Below, one piece after another: positions 36,241 to 47,100 of a stretch of DNA of 64,000 nucleotides. Location of the stretch: assembly GCA_050084985.1 (NCBI GenBank), contig JBITNC010000002.1, positions 33,356,001 to 33,420,000 of the forward strand, written 5' to 3'. The notes under the pieces are model-generated. The model was not told where the DNA came from. It saw nothing but the letters and a program-made list of their open reading frames with translations, and searched no databases. The stretch is from Nageia nagi (taxonomy: Eukaryota; Pinophyta). The translations under genes and the position numbers were made by a program. Position 1 is the first letter of the stretch. Each line of letters begins with the position of its first letter.

Positions 36241-36730
36241 AAATTATGTACATATAAAAAATAATAATAAGAAGAAAAGTAATGCTACGGTTCTTAAATG
36301 TGAGGATATTAAGGGAAGTTCAAATGTTGATGAGAAACTAAATTGTTCAGCCATTCAAAAGGTTGAAGAATATCAAGACATTAAAGAACAAAGAATTCAT
36401 TTATTTTGCCTCAAAATCTAAATTAAGAAAATAAGAGTGAATTTCATTGGTTATCTAAGTTCTCAAGAAAATTTGATTTCAGAATCTATGGTAAGTAATT
36501 TGGGATTAGAAACTTTCAACCATCCAACTCCATATCCTTTGGGTTGGGCGCATCGCAATGCTAGTTTGCAAGTCACTAAATAATGTAAGTTGAAATTTGC
36601 TATTTGTGAAAAGTACATTAATGAAGTTGTGGTTAATGTTGTTCCTTTAGACATTTGTGGTGTTATTCTTGGTAACCCTTATATATGGGACAAAGATGTT
36701 ATTTATTATGGAAGATTGAACAAATTATGA
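36241..36730 (+). pseudogene. pol: Protease region of the chromovirus
   Basis: The block ENLISESMVSNLGLETFNHP, PYPLGWAHRNASLQVTK and VVPLDICGVILGNPY is the retropepsin region of this lineage. The Asp-Thr/Ser-Gly active site expected just before ENLIS is not visible. A TAA at about 36583 breaks the frame. Confidence 0.7.
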
Positions 36731-37079
36731 TTGGTGAAAGATGGAAAGGTGTTCATAGCTAGTGCACATAATATCAAGAAAAATCTACCTTTGGTCATTG
36801 CTAGTTAGGTAAAACACCTTGTAAATGCTTATAAAAAGTTTGTGTTAATCATGGTGAAAATTGGAGCTTCTGGTGAGGTGAATCTCAAACTGTCAACAAC
36901 GTGCAACAACTATTTTAGGCTATTGTTAGCATTTAAAAAGGAAAAATAGATGCATAAATTGATTTGAAAGTTTATTAACTTATTTCTAGAGCCATAGGTA
37001 TTACCTACTATGCAATATATACAACATGATATTCAGTTGTTACCTAATGCTTCATTACCCAACATAGCTTTTTATCAAC

Positions 37080-38282
37080 AATCAATTTTGGAGCAAGGAG
37101 ATAAAGAGGCAAATTCAAGAGTTAGTTGATCAAGGTGTAATCAAAACAAGTACATCTCCATATGAATCACTTATTATTTTTGTTCCCAAAAAGGATCAAA
37201 CTTGGAGTATTTGTATTGATTATATATCACTTAACAAAATTACCATAAAAAATCGTTATTCTTTACCTTGGATAGATGATCTTTTGGATCCATTGCAAGG
37301 GGCAAGATTCTTCACTAAGCTGGACTTGAGGAGTGGATATCATTATGTTTGAATCAAGGAGGAGGATATTTGGAAGACCTCTTTCAAGATAATATAAGGC
37401 CTATACAAGTGGCTTATTTCATCCTTTGGTTTGTGCAATGCACTGATCACATTTATGAGGGTAATGAATGATGTGCTTTTTCCATTTATTGATTCTTTTA
37501 TTTTTGTATACTTTGATGATATTCTTGTTTATAGTTCTACTTGGGAAGAACATGTTGTACATATTAGACAAGTGTTTCAAGCTTTACATAGGGAGAAGTT
37601 ATTGTTTAAAATATCTAAATGTGATTTTGGTAAAGAATCTTTAGTGTATTTGGGCCATGTTATTAGTCATGGATAACTTAAGATATATCTTAGTAAAGTA
37701 AGTGTTATAGTTGATTGGCCAAATCTAGCTAATATAATTGAAGTGAGGAGTTTCTTAGGTGTTATCCAATATTTGAGAAATTTTATTGTTAATTTTTCTC
37801 ATATTACTTTACCTTTACATGATGTAACTGACAAGAAACAAATTTTCCAATGGGAAAAGCAACAATAAACATCTTTTGATACCTTGAAGCAAAAGGTTGT
37901 TAGTGCACCCATTCTAGCACTTCTTGATTTGTAGAAGCTACTTAAAGTGGAGATTAATGTAAGTGACTATACCATGGGGCCCATTTTGTTACAAGGATGT
38001 AAACCAATTTGCTATCATTTCGAATTATCGTACTTATGATAAGGAAACGTATGCATTGGTTCAAGCTATTAAAAAGTGGAAACATTATTTAATACAAAAA
38101 TAAACAATCATTCATAATGATCATAAACCATTAAAGTACTTACAAATTCAATCAAAATTACAACAAACTAAACAATATAAATGGATGGGTTTTTTGCAAT
38201 AATTTTATCTTATTATCAAATATAAGAAAGGAACACATAATATGATTGCTGACATGCTTTCTAGACCACCTATGCCTATAAT
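37080..38282 (+). pseudogene. pol: Reverse transcriptase and RNase H of the chromovirus
   Basis: RT landmarks: IQELVDQGVIKTSTSPY, FVPKKDQTWSICIDY, ARFFTKLDLRSGYH, then [11 protein letters not shown] with the catalytic FDD at about 37508-37516, and [11 protein letters not shown]. The segment 37431-37676 is still open. Connection and RNase H follow (FQWEKQQ, a degraded core near 37950-38060, HNDHKPLKYLQ and the C-terminal KKGTHNMIADMLSRPP at 38224-38274). Stops and frameshifts are numerous. Confidence 0.85.
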
Positions 38283-38529
38283 TTTATGCTTCTAGCAACA
38301 TGCAATATGGATTTTAGGCTATTAACAACATACAAATAGGGGCCAATGAGTTCCCTCTCAATGCTAAAATCTCTTCCTTTTCTTTTTGAGTCATTTTTAG
38401 AGGTACATGTGCAGGATACTAACTTCAAAGAGATTATGACCAATTATCTTCATCTAGGTCCAAGTATGAAAGCTTGGATGATTTTCATTTACAAAATAGA
38501 CTTCTTTATCATTTTAATGCATTATATGT

Positions 38530-39330
38530 AGCTGTAGGTGAAAGGATTGGACTAATTACATAAGCACATACTTCAAAGATTGTGGGACATTTTAGGGTTG
38601 GAAAGATATTGTACAATTTGCAAAGTATGTATATTGGCTAAATATCCAAGATCAAGTTTCTAACTACATAAGGGGGTGTTCTTTATGTTGCACTAGCAAT
38701 CCAAGTAATAAGAAATTGGGTTTGTATCAACCACTACTAGTACCAACTCATCCTTGAGAGTGTATTTCCATGAATTTTATGGGAGGATTGCCTATGACTA
38801 AGAAGGGTCATGACTATTTATTTGTTGTTTTGGATAGATTTGGAAAGATGTGTATTTTGATTCCTTGTAAGAAGACTATAATAGGATAAGAAGCTGCAAA
38901 TTTATTCTTTTCTCATATTTGAATTCATTTTGGATTGCCTACTTCTATTATTTTGGATAGAAATAATAGATTCTTGGGTAAATTTTGGACATGTTTATGG
39001 GTAAAGATGGACACAAGGTTGAAGAGGAGTACTACCTTTCATCCTTAAATAGATGGAAAAATCAAGGTGATGAATAGAATAATGGTTCAACTCTTGAAAA
39101 GTTATTATGGAAAGCATCCTAAGTCTTGGGATGAACATCTTGAATATATCCAACATTCATACAATAAGAAAATTCATTCTTCCATTAATAAGATTCCTTT
39201 TGAGATTTGTTTTGGTTATTTACCACCTTCACCTTTTGATTGTGTGTTTGCATAGGAAATGGATGAAGGAGACTCACTTGAGAAAGAAGAGAAACAAGCT
39301 AAAGCCTTTATTGAAAAGATTAGGCAAATT
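38530..39330 (+). pseudogene. pol: Integrase core of the chromovirus
   Basis: The zinc-finger Cys pair is visible (CTICKVC near 38610-38630). The core reads [21 protein letters not shown] (Asp to Asn at the first catalytic position), IILDRNNRF (second Asp kept) and DGKIKVMNRIMVQLL (Lys where Glu is expected). The end is clean: SWDEHLEYIQHSYN and PFEICFGYLPPSP (39067-39255). Confidence 0.8.
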
Positions 39331-39866
39331 CATTTAAAAGTTTAAGAGCAACTTAAAAGAAGCCAAGCCAAGTACAAGATGAGACCTAAAAGGCATCGAG
39401 TTGACCATAAGTTTCATGTGGGAGACCATGTTGCATCTTAGTAAGGAGAGATTGCAAGGACCAAGCAAGAAGTTGAAACCTATAAGGTATGGACCATTTG
39501 AGATTATGGAGTAAGTGAGTGAGAATGCTTCTAGATTGAATTTGTTGGCATATATGAACATTTATTCAATTGTAAATTTGGAACATTTGAAATTCTATGA
39601 GCCATCTATGTGGACTGAATATGGAGGTTTAAATTAGATTTTACCATCTCTTGATGAATTAGCTCCTAATACTATGGATGAACTTAAGGAGAATTCTATA
39701 TTACAAAAGAAGGTTTATGCTGCAACAAGAGGTGACATAGAGCTATGGTTGGTTGGATTGAAGGGACAAAAGCCTAATAAAACTAAGTGGATGAAAAAGT
39801 CTAGGGTTGGGGAGTTGTATCCTCATTTATGTATTTGTGAGATAAAATGCCTTCTCATTATGGAGG
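39331..39866 (+). pseudogene. pol: Integrase C-terminus with chromodomain-like module
   Basis: In the shifted frame the GPF/Y-type block reads LSKERLQGPSKKLKPIRYGPFEIM (about 39433-39510), followed by YSIVNLEHLKFYEP. The last segment (39674-39830) reads QKKVYAATRGDIELWLVGLKG, then NKTKWMKKSRVGELYPHL, the pattern of the short chromodomains that chromoviruses carry to target integration. It ends 30-40 bases before the 3' LTR. Confidence 0.65.
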
Positions 39867-40583
39867 TGTGATCTGAATTAGAATGTGCAAGATTAATCTC
39901 CATAGGAGCAGTACTAATTCTAGAGGCATGTGTGCTTGGAGATTGATCAAAGAATAAAATTTGGAGGTGATTGGTGTTAAAAATCATACTGCTAATAGCT
40001 TAAGTCTACTATTTTTAGGATGTTAACAACATATATTTTGATGATTCATTAGTGGAAGTTAAAGGGACATTGATAGTTCAAATAATTGAGTGATTTAGGA
40101 TCATAAACTAGCATCTTGGAGATATTTTAGGCCTATTTAAATACATACTACTCTCTTGATTCATAATATTAGGTTAGAGAGTTTTGGGGTTTTGAGATTG
40201 TAAATATTTGAAGGAAGACCAAGAGGCATTCTAGAATTTTTGTAATTTTGAAGTTGTTCTTCTTAATGTAGGAGATTGTAGTAGTGTTGTAGGAGATGGT
40301 ATTACTATTATTTTGATGGTATTTCTCTATATGCATGTAATATTGTAATGTCCATAGATAATAAGAAGAGAAGGCTCCAATTCTATGTTGGATTAGCCCA
40401 CACTGGGTGAATAAATCATTGTGTTGATCTTGTTATGTGTAATTCAGATTTTTAATTTGTAGTTTTACATTATGCAATTTTAAATTTATATGCAATTTTA
40501 TGGGTATCATAATGGTGATTTTTTTTTGTTTGAATATGTGAGGATCCGAGTATGCTATAAGCATTCAATGATTATGGATCACC
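39867..40583 (+). repeat. 3' LTR of the chromovirus (717 bp)
   Basis: Pairs with 34502-35211. Preceded by a purine-rich ATGGAGG tract. The end is blurred (GATCACC). Confidence 0.85.
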
Positions 40584-41100
40584 AGAAAACATGTAAGATG
40601 GAATCCTCCCCAAATGGAGTAGACATGTAAAAGATCATTTAAGGATGGAACCTCTATAATAAAATAAATAAACAACAACAAACTAGGAAACTCACCTAAT
40701 GACACTGCCATAGGGAAACAATAGAAGGGTGTTCAAAGGGATTCAACATAGAATAAAACCTCGCTTGAAGGAGAATAAAATCTAGTCATCATCAAACAAG
40801 ATTGTATGGAAGGAAAATATGAAGCATTACCAAAAGGATAGATAATTGAAATAAAATTATTATTTAAATAGTCTAAAATGCAAAAATTCATTTGCAGGCT
40901 TGACAAAATTGCATAAGGAACAATCAAACACATATAAGAAAACCAATAAAAGATTGGGCCACAAGATTTTCTTTGAGAAGGCATTCTAATATCTTTGCGC
41001 ACTTAGGATGGAAATGAACCTCCATTGGGCCCTGAATGACAAAGAAAGGGTGGAAGTTTTTAAAATTTTCAAGTTTGAAATTAATATTTTTCATGTTTCA
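40584..41100 (+). other. Possible continuation of the interrupted LINE-type ORF1
   Basis: Right of the chromovirus one plus frame is mostly open and Lys/Asn/Gln-rich (RVFKGIQHRIKPRLKEN, KKTNKRLGHKIFFEKAF). It could be the C-terminal part of the ORF1 cut at 34501, but there is no diagnostic motif. Confidence 0.3.
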
Positions 41101-41521
41101 TAAATATGATCTATGGATGCTTCTTTTTGTACTATCTAAGCTTTGTTTTTGTGTTGTGATAGACATATCTTATAGTTATGAATAGACATCATACTTTATC
41201 ATATATTTTTGTAAAAGGTTCTCGAATACCCTTTCAAAACTTTAGCTTTTTTTATTAATATCAAATTTATCTGAAGTTAATAAAAAAATTACCCAATTAA
41301 AAAGAAGCTTTAAATAAGCAATATCATACAAGAGAAGACACAAGCATGTAATGTGGTTCACCTGGTGTGGGCTACATCTATGGAGAATATATAGTCCTTT
41401 ATTCCTTAGTCCAAAGTCTAGACACCCAAATTCAACACCTTCCACTACATTTGGATCACCCCTTGTCACAATTCATTTATCATATTATGTTACTTTAGTT
41501 AACTATATTTATTTGTAAAAT

Positions 41522-41800
41522 ATGATTTATATTAGTCATATTAATCATGTTTTTATCATAGTCATTAACTTAGAAAATGTGATTTATATTAGTCATATTA
41601 ATTATGTTTTGATCATAGTCATCTATTTAGAAAATGTAATTAATATTAGTCATGTTAATTATGTTTTAAGCATAATCAATTATTTGGAAAATACAATTAA
41701 TGGTAGTCATGTTGATTGTATTTTGAGCATATTCACTTATTTTTGAAAATCATAATTAGTATTAGTCATATTAATCATGTTTTAATCCGAGAAATACTTT
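41522..41800 (+). repeat. 57-bp minisatellite, about 4-5 copies
   Basis: Units start near 41524, 41581, 41638 and 41695, each with a TTAGTCATRTTAATYATGTTT core. Because 57 is a multiple of 3, one frame stays open for 74 codons with a 19-residue repeat. I regard that frame as a by-product, not a gene. The rest of 41101-42734 is A+T-rich with no gene seen. Confidence 0.8.
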
Positions 41801-42734
41801 TTAAAATTAATCGTGTTAATTGTATTTGATCAAAATCATTTATTTATTTTATTCAAAGTGAATTTTATTTAAATGGAACAATTATTTATTTTACTTTATT
41901 AATGTTAGCCACATTAATATTTCTAAATTATTTTATTTTCAATAAATAAAAATTTGCTAGAGAGAAATCATCTTGCCATATCACTAATGAATCATTGAGT
42001 AAAAAGATAACAAAATCTTGAACTCTAGTTATTATTTTGCCAAGTCATTATTTTCGTTCCAAATATGCTCAACAGAGAAAGCAAGAAAATAAATGGTAAT
42101 ATTTCTAATTTATCTTAAATCTATTTGGAATCAAATCCAATCAAGATCCAATAGAGCAACAGTCATTTTTGGATTGAAATTTGGATTTAAAAAGTCATAT
42201 TTGAAGAAAAATTTGTAAAAGAAAGCTCCCTTCTTAGTTTTTGGTCCGGTATCTTGTGCAAACTTTTGAGATTCAAATTGGCAAATTCTTGAGTCTTGGA
42301 GCTACAATTCAAGGAAATTTGATCTCTAAAAAATATCATCATGCATTTGAGAGTAAGATATGGGCATTTTTTTATCTTGGGACAAGTTGGGAATAAGAAA
42401 TTCCAAGCCTTGCTTCTCTTATCAAACCTTCACTATACCCATCATGATTTTTCATAAAGTTTTAATGTTCTATTTTAACAGTAGCTTCATTTCAACATAT
42501 CTTGACTTTGAGTTTTCTCTTTCACATGTTATAAATCTAGAGCATCATTGGGTTTCGTAAAAAATGCCACACCATTTGGAAACACCTATCCATTTAGGAA
42601 AAACTCAAGGGATCACCACATTTTGGCAATAAAAGAGAAATAAAACATTACAGATCACATTTCAAGATTCCCCACATCAAAGAAAGTATTTTGGACTCAA
42701 CATTTGGCATTTGTTAGGTAAATTTGGTGTTTCT

Positions 42735-43259
42735 TGTTAGAATTTGTAATGAAATATTGTGAATATCTAAACTCCTTGTAAATTCAATTAATCACTTAAG
42801 GGTATGTAGATACCTTAAGAGATTAATTGAATTCTTTAATATGTAGACTTTGACTTTACCAAAGTGGTTAGTTGGTAGGTTGAAGTTTGGTGATACATTT
42901 AATGTAACCCTAACCTAACCCTTGGGTTAAAGGGAGGTTAGGGAGGTTCTCTCAAGCTATAAATAGAGGGCCTCTCCTCTTGTAAATACATCTAAGTTTT
43001 GGAGTAAGATTACTCTACTAGGTTGTGTAGGAGAGAGCAAGAGAATAGTTGTAAGAGAGGCATAGATTGAGAATAGAGAACTAGTTGTGGATGTACTCCC
43101 AAGGAGGGAGGAACCACATTATATTGGTGTCATATTGTGTGAATGATGTTCTTATAATTATAGATGTGTTATCTTGAGTGATTGTGTTATCTTGTGTACA
43201 CTTGAGTTTCCTAGTCTAAGGTCCTAGAGGATTTGTTTAGATCTAGTTCAAATCCTTCA
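42735..43259 (+). repeat. 5' LTR of CopC (525 bp)
   Basis: TGTTAGAATT...AATCCTTCA. Carries a 53-base palindrome at 42781-42833, a telomere-like dyad at 42908-42943 and TATAAATA at 42958-42965. Confidence 0.97.
42908..42965 (+). promoter_or_regulatory. CopC LTR promoter: telo-box dyad plus TATA box
   Basis: The 9-base arm CCCTAACCT (42908-42916) pairs with AGGTTAGGG (42935-42943), and inside them AACCC pairs with GGGTT. This nested dyad includes the telo-box-like AACCCTAA (42906-42913). TATAAATA follows at 42958-42965. The same block is at 49790-49849 in the 3' LTR. Promoter role is inferred from position. Confidence 0.6.
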
Positions 43260-43261
43260 AT

Positions 43262-43273
43262 TGGTATCAGAGC
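43262..43273 (+). other. Primer binding site of CopC
   Basis: TGGTATCAGAGC, two bases after the 5' LTR, a perfect 12-base initiator tRNA-Met site. Confidence 0.95.
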
Positions 43274-43628
43274 ATCATATATTGGTATTTAATCAAATAA
43301 TTGAACCAACACATACTTTTAAGTTCAAGATAATATGAACAACAAATTACAATTGTTGTATACTAACCCTTTTTAAAAGAACTATAGCAATTTAAAATTG
43401 CAAGTAACATAGAAGATTAGTAAAAAATTGCAACTTGTTAATCATAACTTAAAAAAGGACTAACATATAGCAAATAATGTGTTAGTAGCATTATGTAATA
43501 ATCCAAAAAAAATGATCAAATAAGGAGGAAATTTATACCTTTTCTTAAAAATTTACCTCACCAAGGGGTGTAAGATGAGGAATGAAGAAGGATGAAGAAC
43601 CTCCAAGATGTAGCTTCCACACCAAAAG

Positions 43629-43725
43629 AAGAGCTTCCACAACAAGGAGAGTGTCTACACCTAGAAGAAGAGCTTCCACAACAAGGAGAGTGTCTACACC
43701 TAGAAGAAGAGCTTCCACAACAAGG
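43629..43725 (+). repeat. 39-bp tandem repeat, 2.5 copies
   Basis: Copies of AAGAGCTTCCACAACAAGG... start at 43629, 43668 and 43707. A Cys/Ser-rich minus-strand frame over it (43558-43773) is a by-product. Confidence 0.85.
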
Positions 43726-43771
43726 CTCTGATACCAATTGAAGGATTTGAACTAGATCTAAACAAATCCTC

Positions 43772-44870
43772 ACACTTCACCATCATTTTTTTTAGCATCC
43801 AAGTTGTTAGCACTTTAAGTCAAAATGGGGGGGATTTTTATCATTTTTTACTTAAATGATAAATAGATCTTGCATGCTAAATAGATCTTGCATGTGATGC
43901 TAAATAGATCTTGCATGTGATGCTAAATGAATCTTGCATGCTAAGTTGAAAATGCATGCCTCTTAACATTGTTAGGATTTAAGCATGCTTAGTACTTAAA
44001 TTTATAAGTTAAAATGCATGATGCATGTTTTTATACTTAATTTTTAATTCATGGACTAATACATGTTTAAGTTATGGATTTATGCTAAATAGGACTTAGC
44101 ATTTGAAAAATTCATTATTTTTGAACTTGAGCAAAAATATGAAAAATGTAAAAGTCCTTTAGGGGTTAGTACAAAACCCATTGGACTCATTTTTGGCCTC
44201 TTAAGGTTTCAAGTTCGTGTGGATGGAGTATTTTCACTTTACTTTATATTTTTGCACATTTGCTTTATGCTTGCAATACGCAAAAATTTGAAAAGTAACC
44301 CCTAAAATGAATACATCCGCACGTATTTTCCACAACATGACTTGTTTGGGGAGCCATGAGGTGAGGACAGGGCAGACTGGAGCCCTTTTAGTCTGAAGAA
44401 CCGAGTGGTGGTAAGTCCATCTTAATTGCCCTTAAGACCTCTATTGGATTGGACATAACACTATTAGGTGGACAGGCATGTGTGTAGTGATACCACATGT
44501 CCACATGTCCATTCAGGGATTATCCTGATAACCTAGGAGGAAAACTGAAAACCTTAAATCAAGATAATTAAAATGGTCGGTCCAAGATATGTTGGATCCT
44601 TGGAAAATAGTAGGTACTTCTCCTTGTGAGAGTATATCACTGACTAAGGTGAACTGGTTGAGGACTGGTAGTACCAGGGCTCCACCTTGCAGACATCCAG
44701 GTGAAGGCCTAATTCTATACAAGAAAACAACCCCAACTTTATCCTTCTATGGATCGTGGTTAATGAGTTTGCACATGTGGGACATGTTTGCTTATTAGAT
44801 GTTTTATATGTATAGATGGAAAAGTGTAAAAGTTTACATTCTTATTGCATATTTATTTGTTTTTGTAGCA
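43772..44870 (+). other. Remaining 5' leader of CopC
   Basis: Non-coding leader. A 23-base repeat unit (ATAGATCTTGCATGTGATGC type) is present about four times at 43856-43945. The part from 44150 to 44760 matches, inverted, the leaders of CopA (4700-5300) and CopB (28000-28670), which lie on the minus strand. Confidence 0.7.
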
Positions 44871-45790
44871 ATGGTTGAAACCTTCGTTCCCAAGCATATA
44901 CTCGACGATTCCAACTTTGGAATATGGGAACCTCGTATGAAAGCCGAGTTACAATCAAGGAAGCTGTGGTAGACAGTTAGTGAAGACGTGGTTGCTCCTA
45001 CCGATGAGAAGGCTCTTGAAGTATACAACTCAAAGAATGAGTTAGCAACTTCAATGATTTATCGTGCAGTTTCAGATGATGTCCTTCTCATGATCTCTTC
45101 ATCAACTTCAGCAAAGGAAGCTTGGGATAGGTTAAAGAAAATTTACCTTGGGTCCAAATTTTCAAGGAGGTTTACCATTCTACAAAAGTTGTTGCAGTAT
45201 CGACAAAGTGAAGATGAAAGTGCCTCCATCTACTTAAATAAAATCATTGACCTCAGGACACAATTGGTTGGTTGTGGGTGCAACTGGATCAATGATGATT
45301 TCATGGTCTTCATCATTCTTCAAAGCCTTACTACAAAGTTCAGTAACTTTGTCACGGTTATGGAAAAAGGCTCGATGATGAAGAAGATGTCATCTCACTT
45401 GATAACCTTTCTAGACTTCTTCTGAAGCATGAGGAAACTTTGAACAAGAAAATGTTGAACCTTTCTCCAAAGGACAATAGCATTGCTCTAGGAGCAACCA
45501 AAACTCCTTTCAAGAAAAAGTTCAAACATTACAAATTCAAAAACAACAAGTCCTCATCTACCTTCAGGAAGTATGACAAAAAGGGAAACAACAACAATCA
45601 TGGCAACTACAGGCAAAGGAATGACAAAGCTGGATCAAGCAATCCAACACCTCAGGAAAAGTTTGATGGAAATTGTAACTTTTGTGGTATCTTTGGGCAT
45701 AAAGAGTATGATTATCATAAAAAGAAATTTGCTCAAAAAGGTAAGGGAAATGCAAATGTGAGAACTTTCAATAATAGAAAGAAGAACAAG
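44871..45790 (+). pseudogene. gag: Copia Gag of CopC (1 stop, 1 frameshift)
   Basis: ATG at 44871 (MVETFVPKHILDDSNFGIWE). TAG at 44970-44972 follows a Trp codon where Gln is expected. The frame then runs open from 44988: LLMISSSTSAKEAWDRL, YLNKIIDLRTQLVGC, FSNFVTVME. Near 45360 the frame shifts by one base into that of 45440-46399. The basic tail leads to a zinc knuckle, CNFCGIFGHKEYDYHKK (about 45676-45725), in which the last Cys is Tyr. Gag would build the particle and bind the genome RNA through the knuckle. Confidence 0.9.
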
Positions 45791-47100
45791 CATACTGCTA
45801 ATGTTGCCTACTACTCAATGACTCAAACTATTTCAAATGATTGGATTGTTGATTCAGGATGCACTAATCACATGTGTTATGAAAAGGATAAGTTTGAAAA
45901 CTTTCATAAGTACAAAAAGGATGTAGTTGTGATAGGTGATAATACAGTCCTTGATGTTCATGGAATAGGGAGTGTGAAGATTCATGGAAAGACTCTTGAT
46001 AATGTCTTTTATGTACCTAAACTAAGGATGAATCTCATCTCCGTGATTCCGATTACAAGGAAAGGATGCTCATTTGAGTTTACCTCACACTCTTGGTGTG
46101 TTAAGAAAGGACTTGACACCTTGTTGAAAGGATCAGTAAAGGATGACCTTTATATTGTGGATCAAGTACCTTCAAAGATTTGTCTTGCTGCAAATGTTTG
46201 TTCAAAAGGTAATCTTTGGCATCAACGATTAGGGCACCTTAACCACAAGAGTATTCAAGATATGAAAACTCAAGCACTTATGGAAGGTTTACCTAATATT
46301 TCTCCCACAATTGGTCTTTGTGAAAGGTGCATTCTAGGAAAGATGCATAGGCAAAAGTTTAAAAAAGATAAGGCAACTCGGGCTACTCATCCTCTTTAGC
46401 TTGTGCATTCAGATTTGATGGGTCCTTTTCAGACTAAGTCCCTAGGGGGAGCTTCTTATGTTCTGACCTTCATTGATGACTTCAGTAGGATGACATTTGG
46501 TTATCTACTTGAGCACAAGGATCAAACTTTTGACAGGTTTAGAGACTTCAAGGTACTTGTTGAAAATCAAACTGATTTTAAGATCAAGATGCTGAGATCT
46601 GATAATGGGGGTGAATATAATAGCAATGAGTTTAACAACTATTGTGTTAAACATGGGATTAAGCGATAATTCACAATCCCTTACACCCCGTAGCAAAATG
46701 GAGTTGCTGAAAGGAAGAATCGCACCATTATGGAAATGGCAAGATGCATGTTGGGTAACCTTCCTAGTTTCTTATAGGGAGAAGCTATTCACACTGCTAT
46801 TCACACCCTAAATAGGTGTCCTACTAAGGTAGTTGAAGGTAAAACTCCATATGAAGCATGGATAGGAAAGAAACCTAACCTCTCACACTTCAGGGTCTTC
46901 GGTTGTGATGCATTTGCCTTCATTACCTCAGAGAAAAGAAAGAAGCTAGATAAATGATCAGAACAATGCATCTTTGTGGGGTATGATAATTAGCATAGAG
47001 GTTACAGGCTCTACTCTTCATCCCATAAAATAGTCTTTGTTTCTAGGGATGTTAAGTTCAATGAACTTTCTGAGGATACGACCTCTCATGCTGAGGTGTC
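45791..47100 (+). pseudogene. pol: Copia protease and integrase of CopC (6 stops)
   Basis: Protease: DWIVDSGCTNHMCYEKDKF (about 45840-45897), active Asp-Ser-Gly intact. Pre-integrase zinc finger: NLWHQRLGHLNHKS and CERCILGKMHRQKF (46210-46365; His-His, Cys-Cys). Integrase core: LVHSDLMGPFQTKSLGG, MLRSDNGGEYNS and GVAERKNRTIMEMA give the Asp-Asp-Glu triad. The tail has PYEAWIGKKPNLSHFRVFGC. In-frame stops are at 46397, 46667, 46691, 46775, 46955 and 46991; each fits one C-to-T or G-to-A change at Gln or Trp. Apart from these the frame is intact. Confidence 0.93.

Larger units (their letters stand above)
34502..40583 (+). mobile_element. Ty3/Gypsy chromovirus, complete but decayed
   Basis: Direct repeats 34502-35211 and 39867-40583 flank gag, protease, RT, RNase H, integrase and a chromodomain-like tail, with an initiator-tRNA-Met-like primer site at 35212. 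Total 6.1 kb. I could not find a clean target-site duplication; the right LTR end has changed (GATCACC versus GATCACA). It interrupts a LINE-type ORF1. Confidence 0.9.
43227..43771. repeat. Inverted LTR-end/primer-site duplication in the CopC leader
   Basis: The 47 bases 43227-43273 (LTR tail plus primer site) recur exactly, inverted, at 43725-43771. The DNA between (43274-43724) reads as leader in the opposite orientation: its right part matches the sequence after the primer site of CopA (AGAGCTTCCAC near 7331 and 43671). After 43772 the leader is in normal orientation again. Confidence 0.85.

Noticed and set aside
43558-43773. Cys/Ser-rich minus-strand peptide with repeats, possible secreted peptide
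   Set aside because: Entirely explained by the 39-bp tandem repeat and the inverted primer site.
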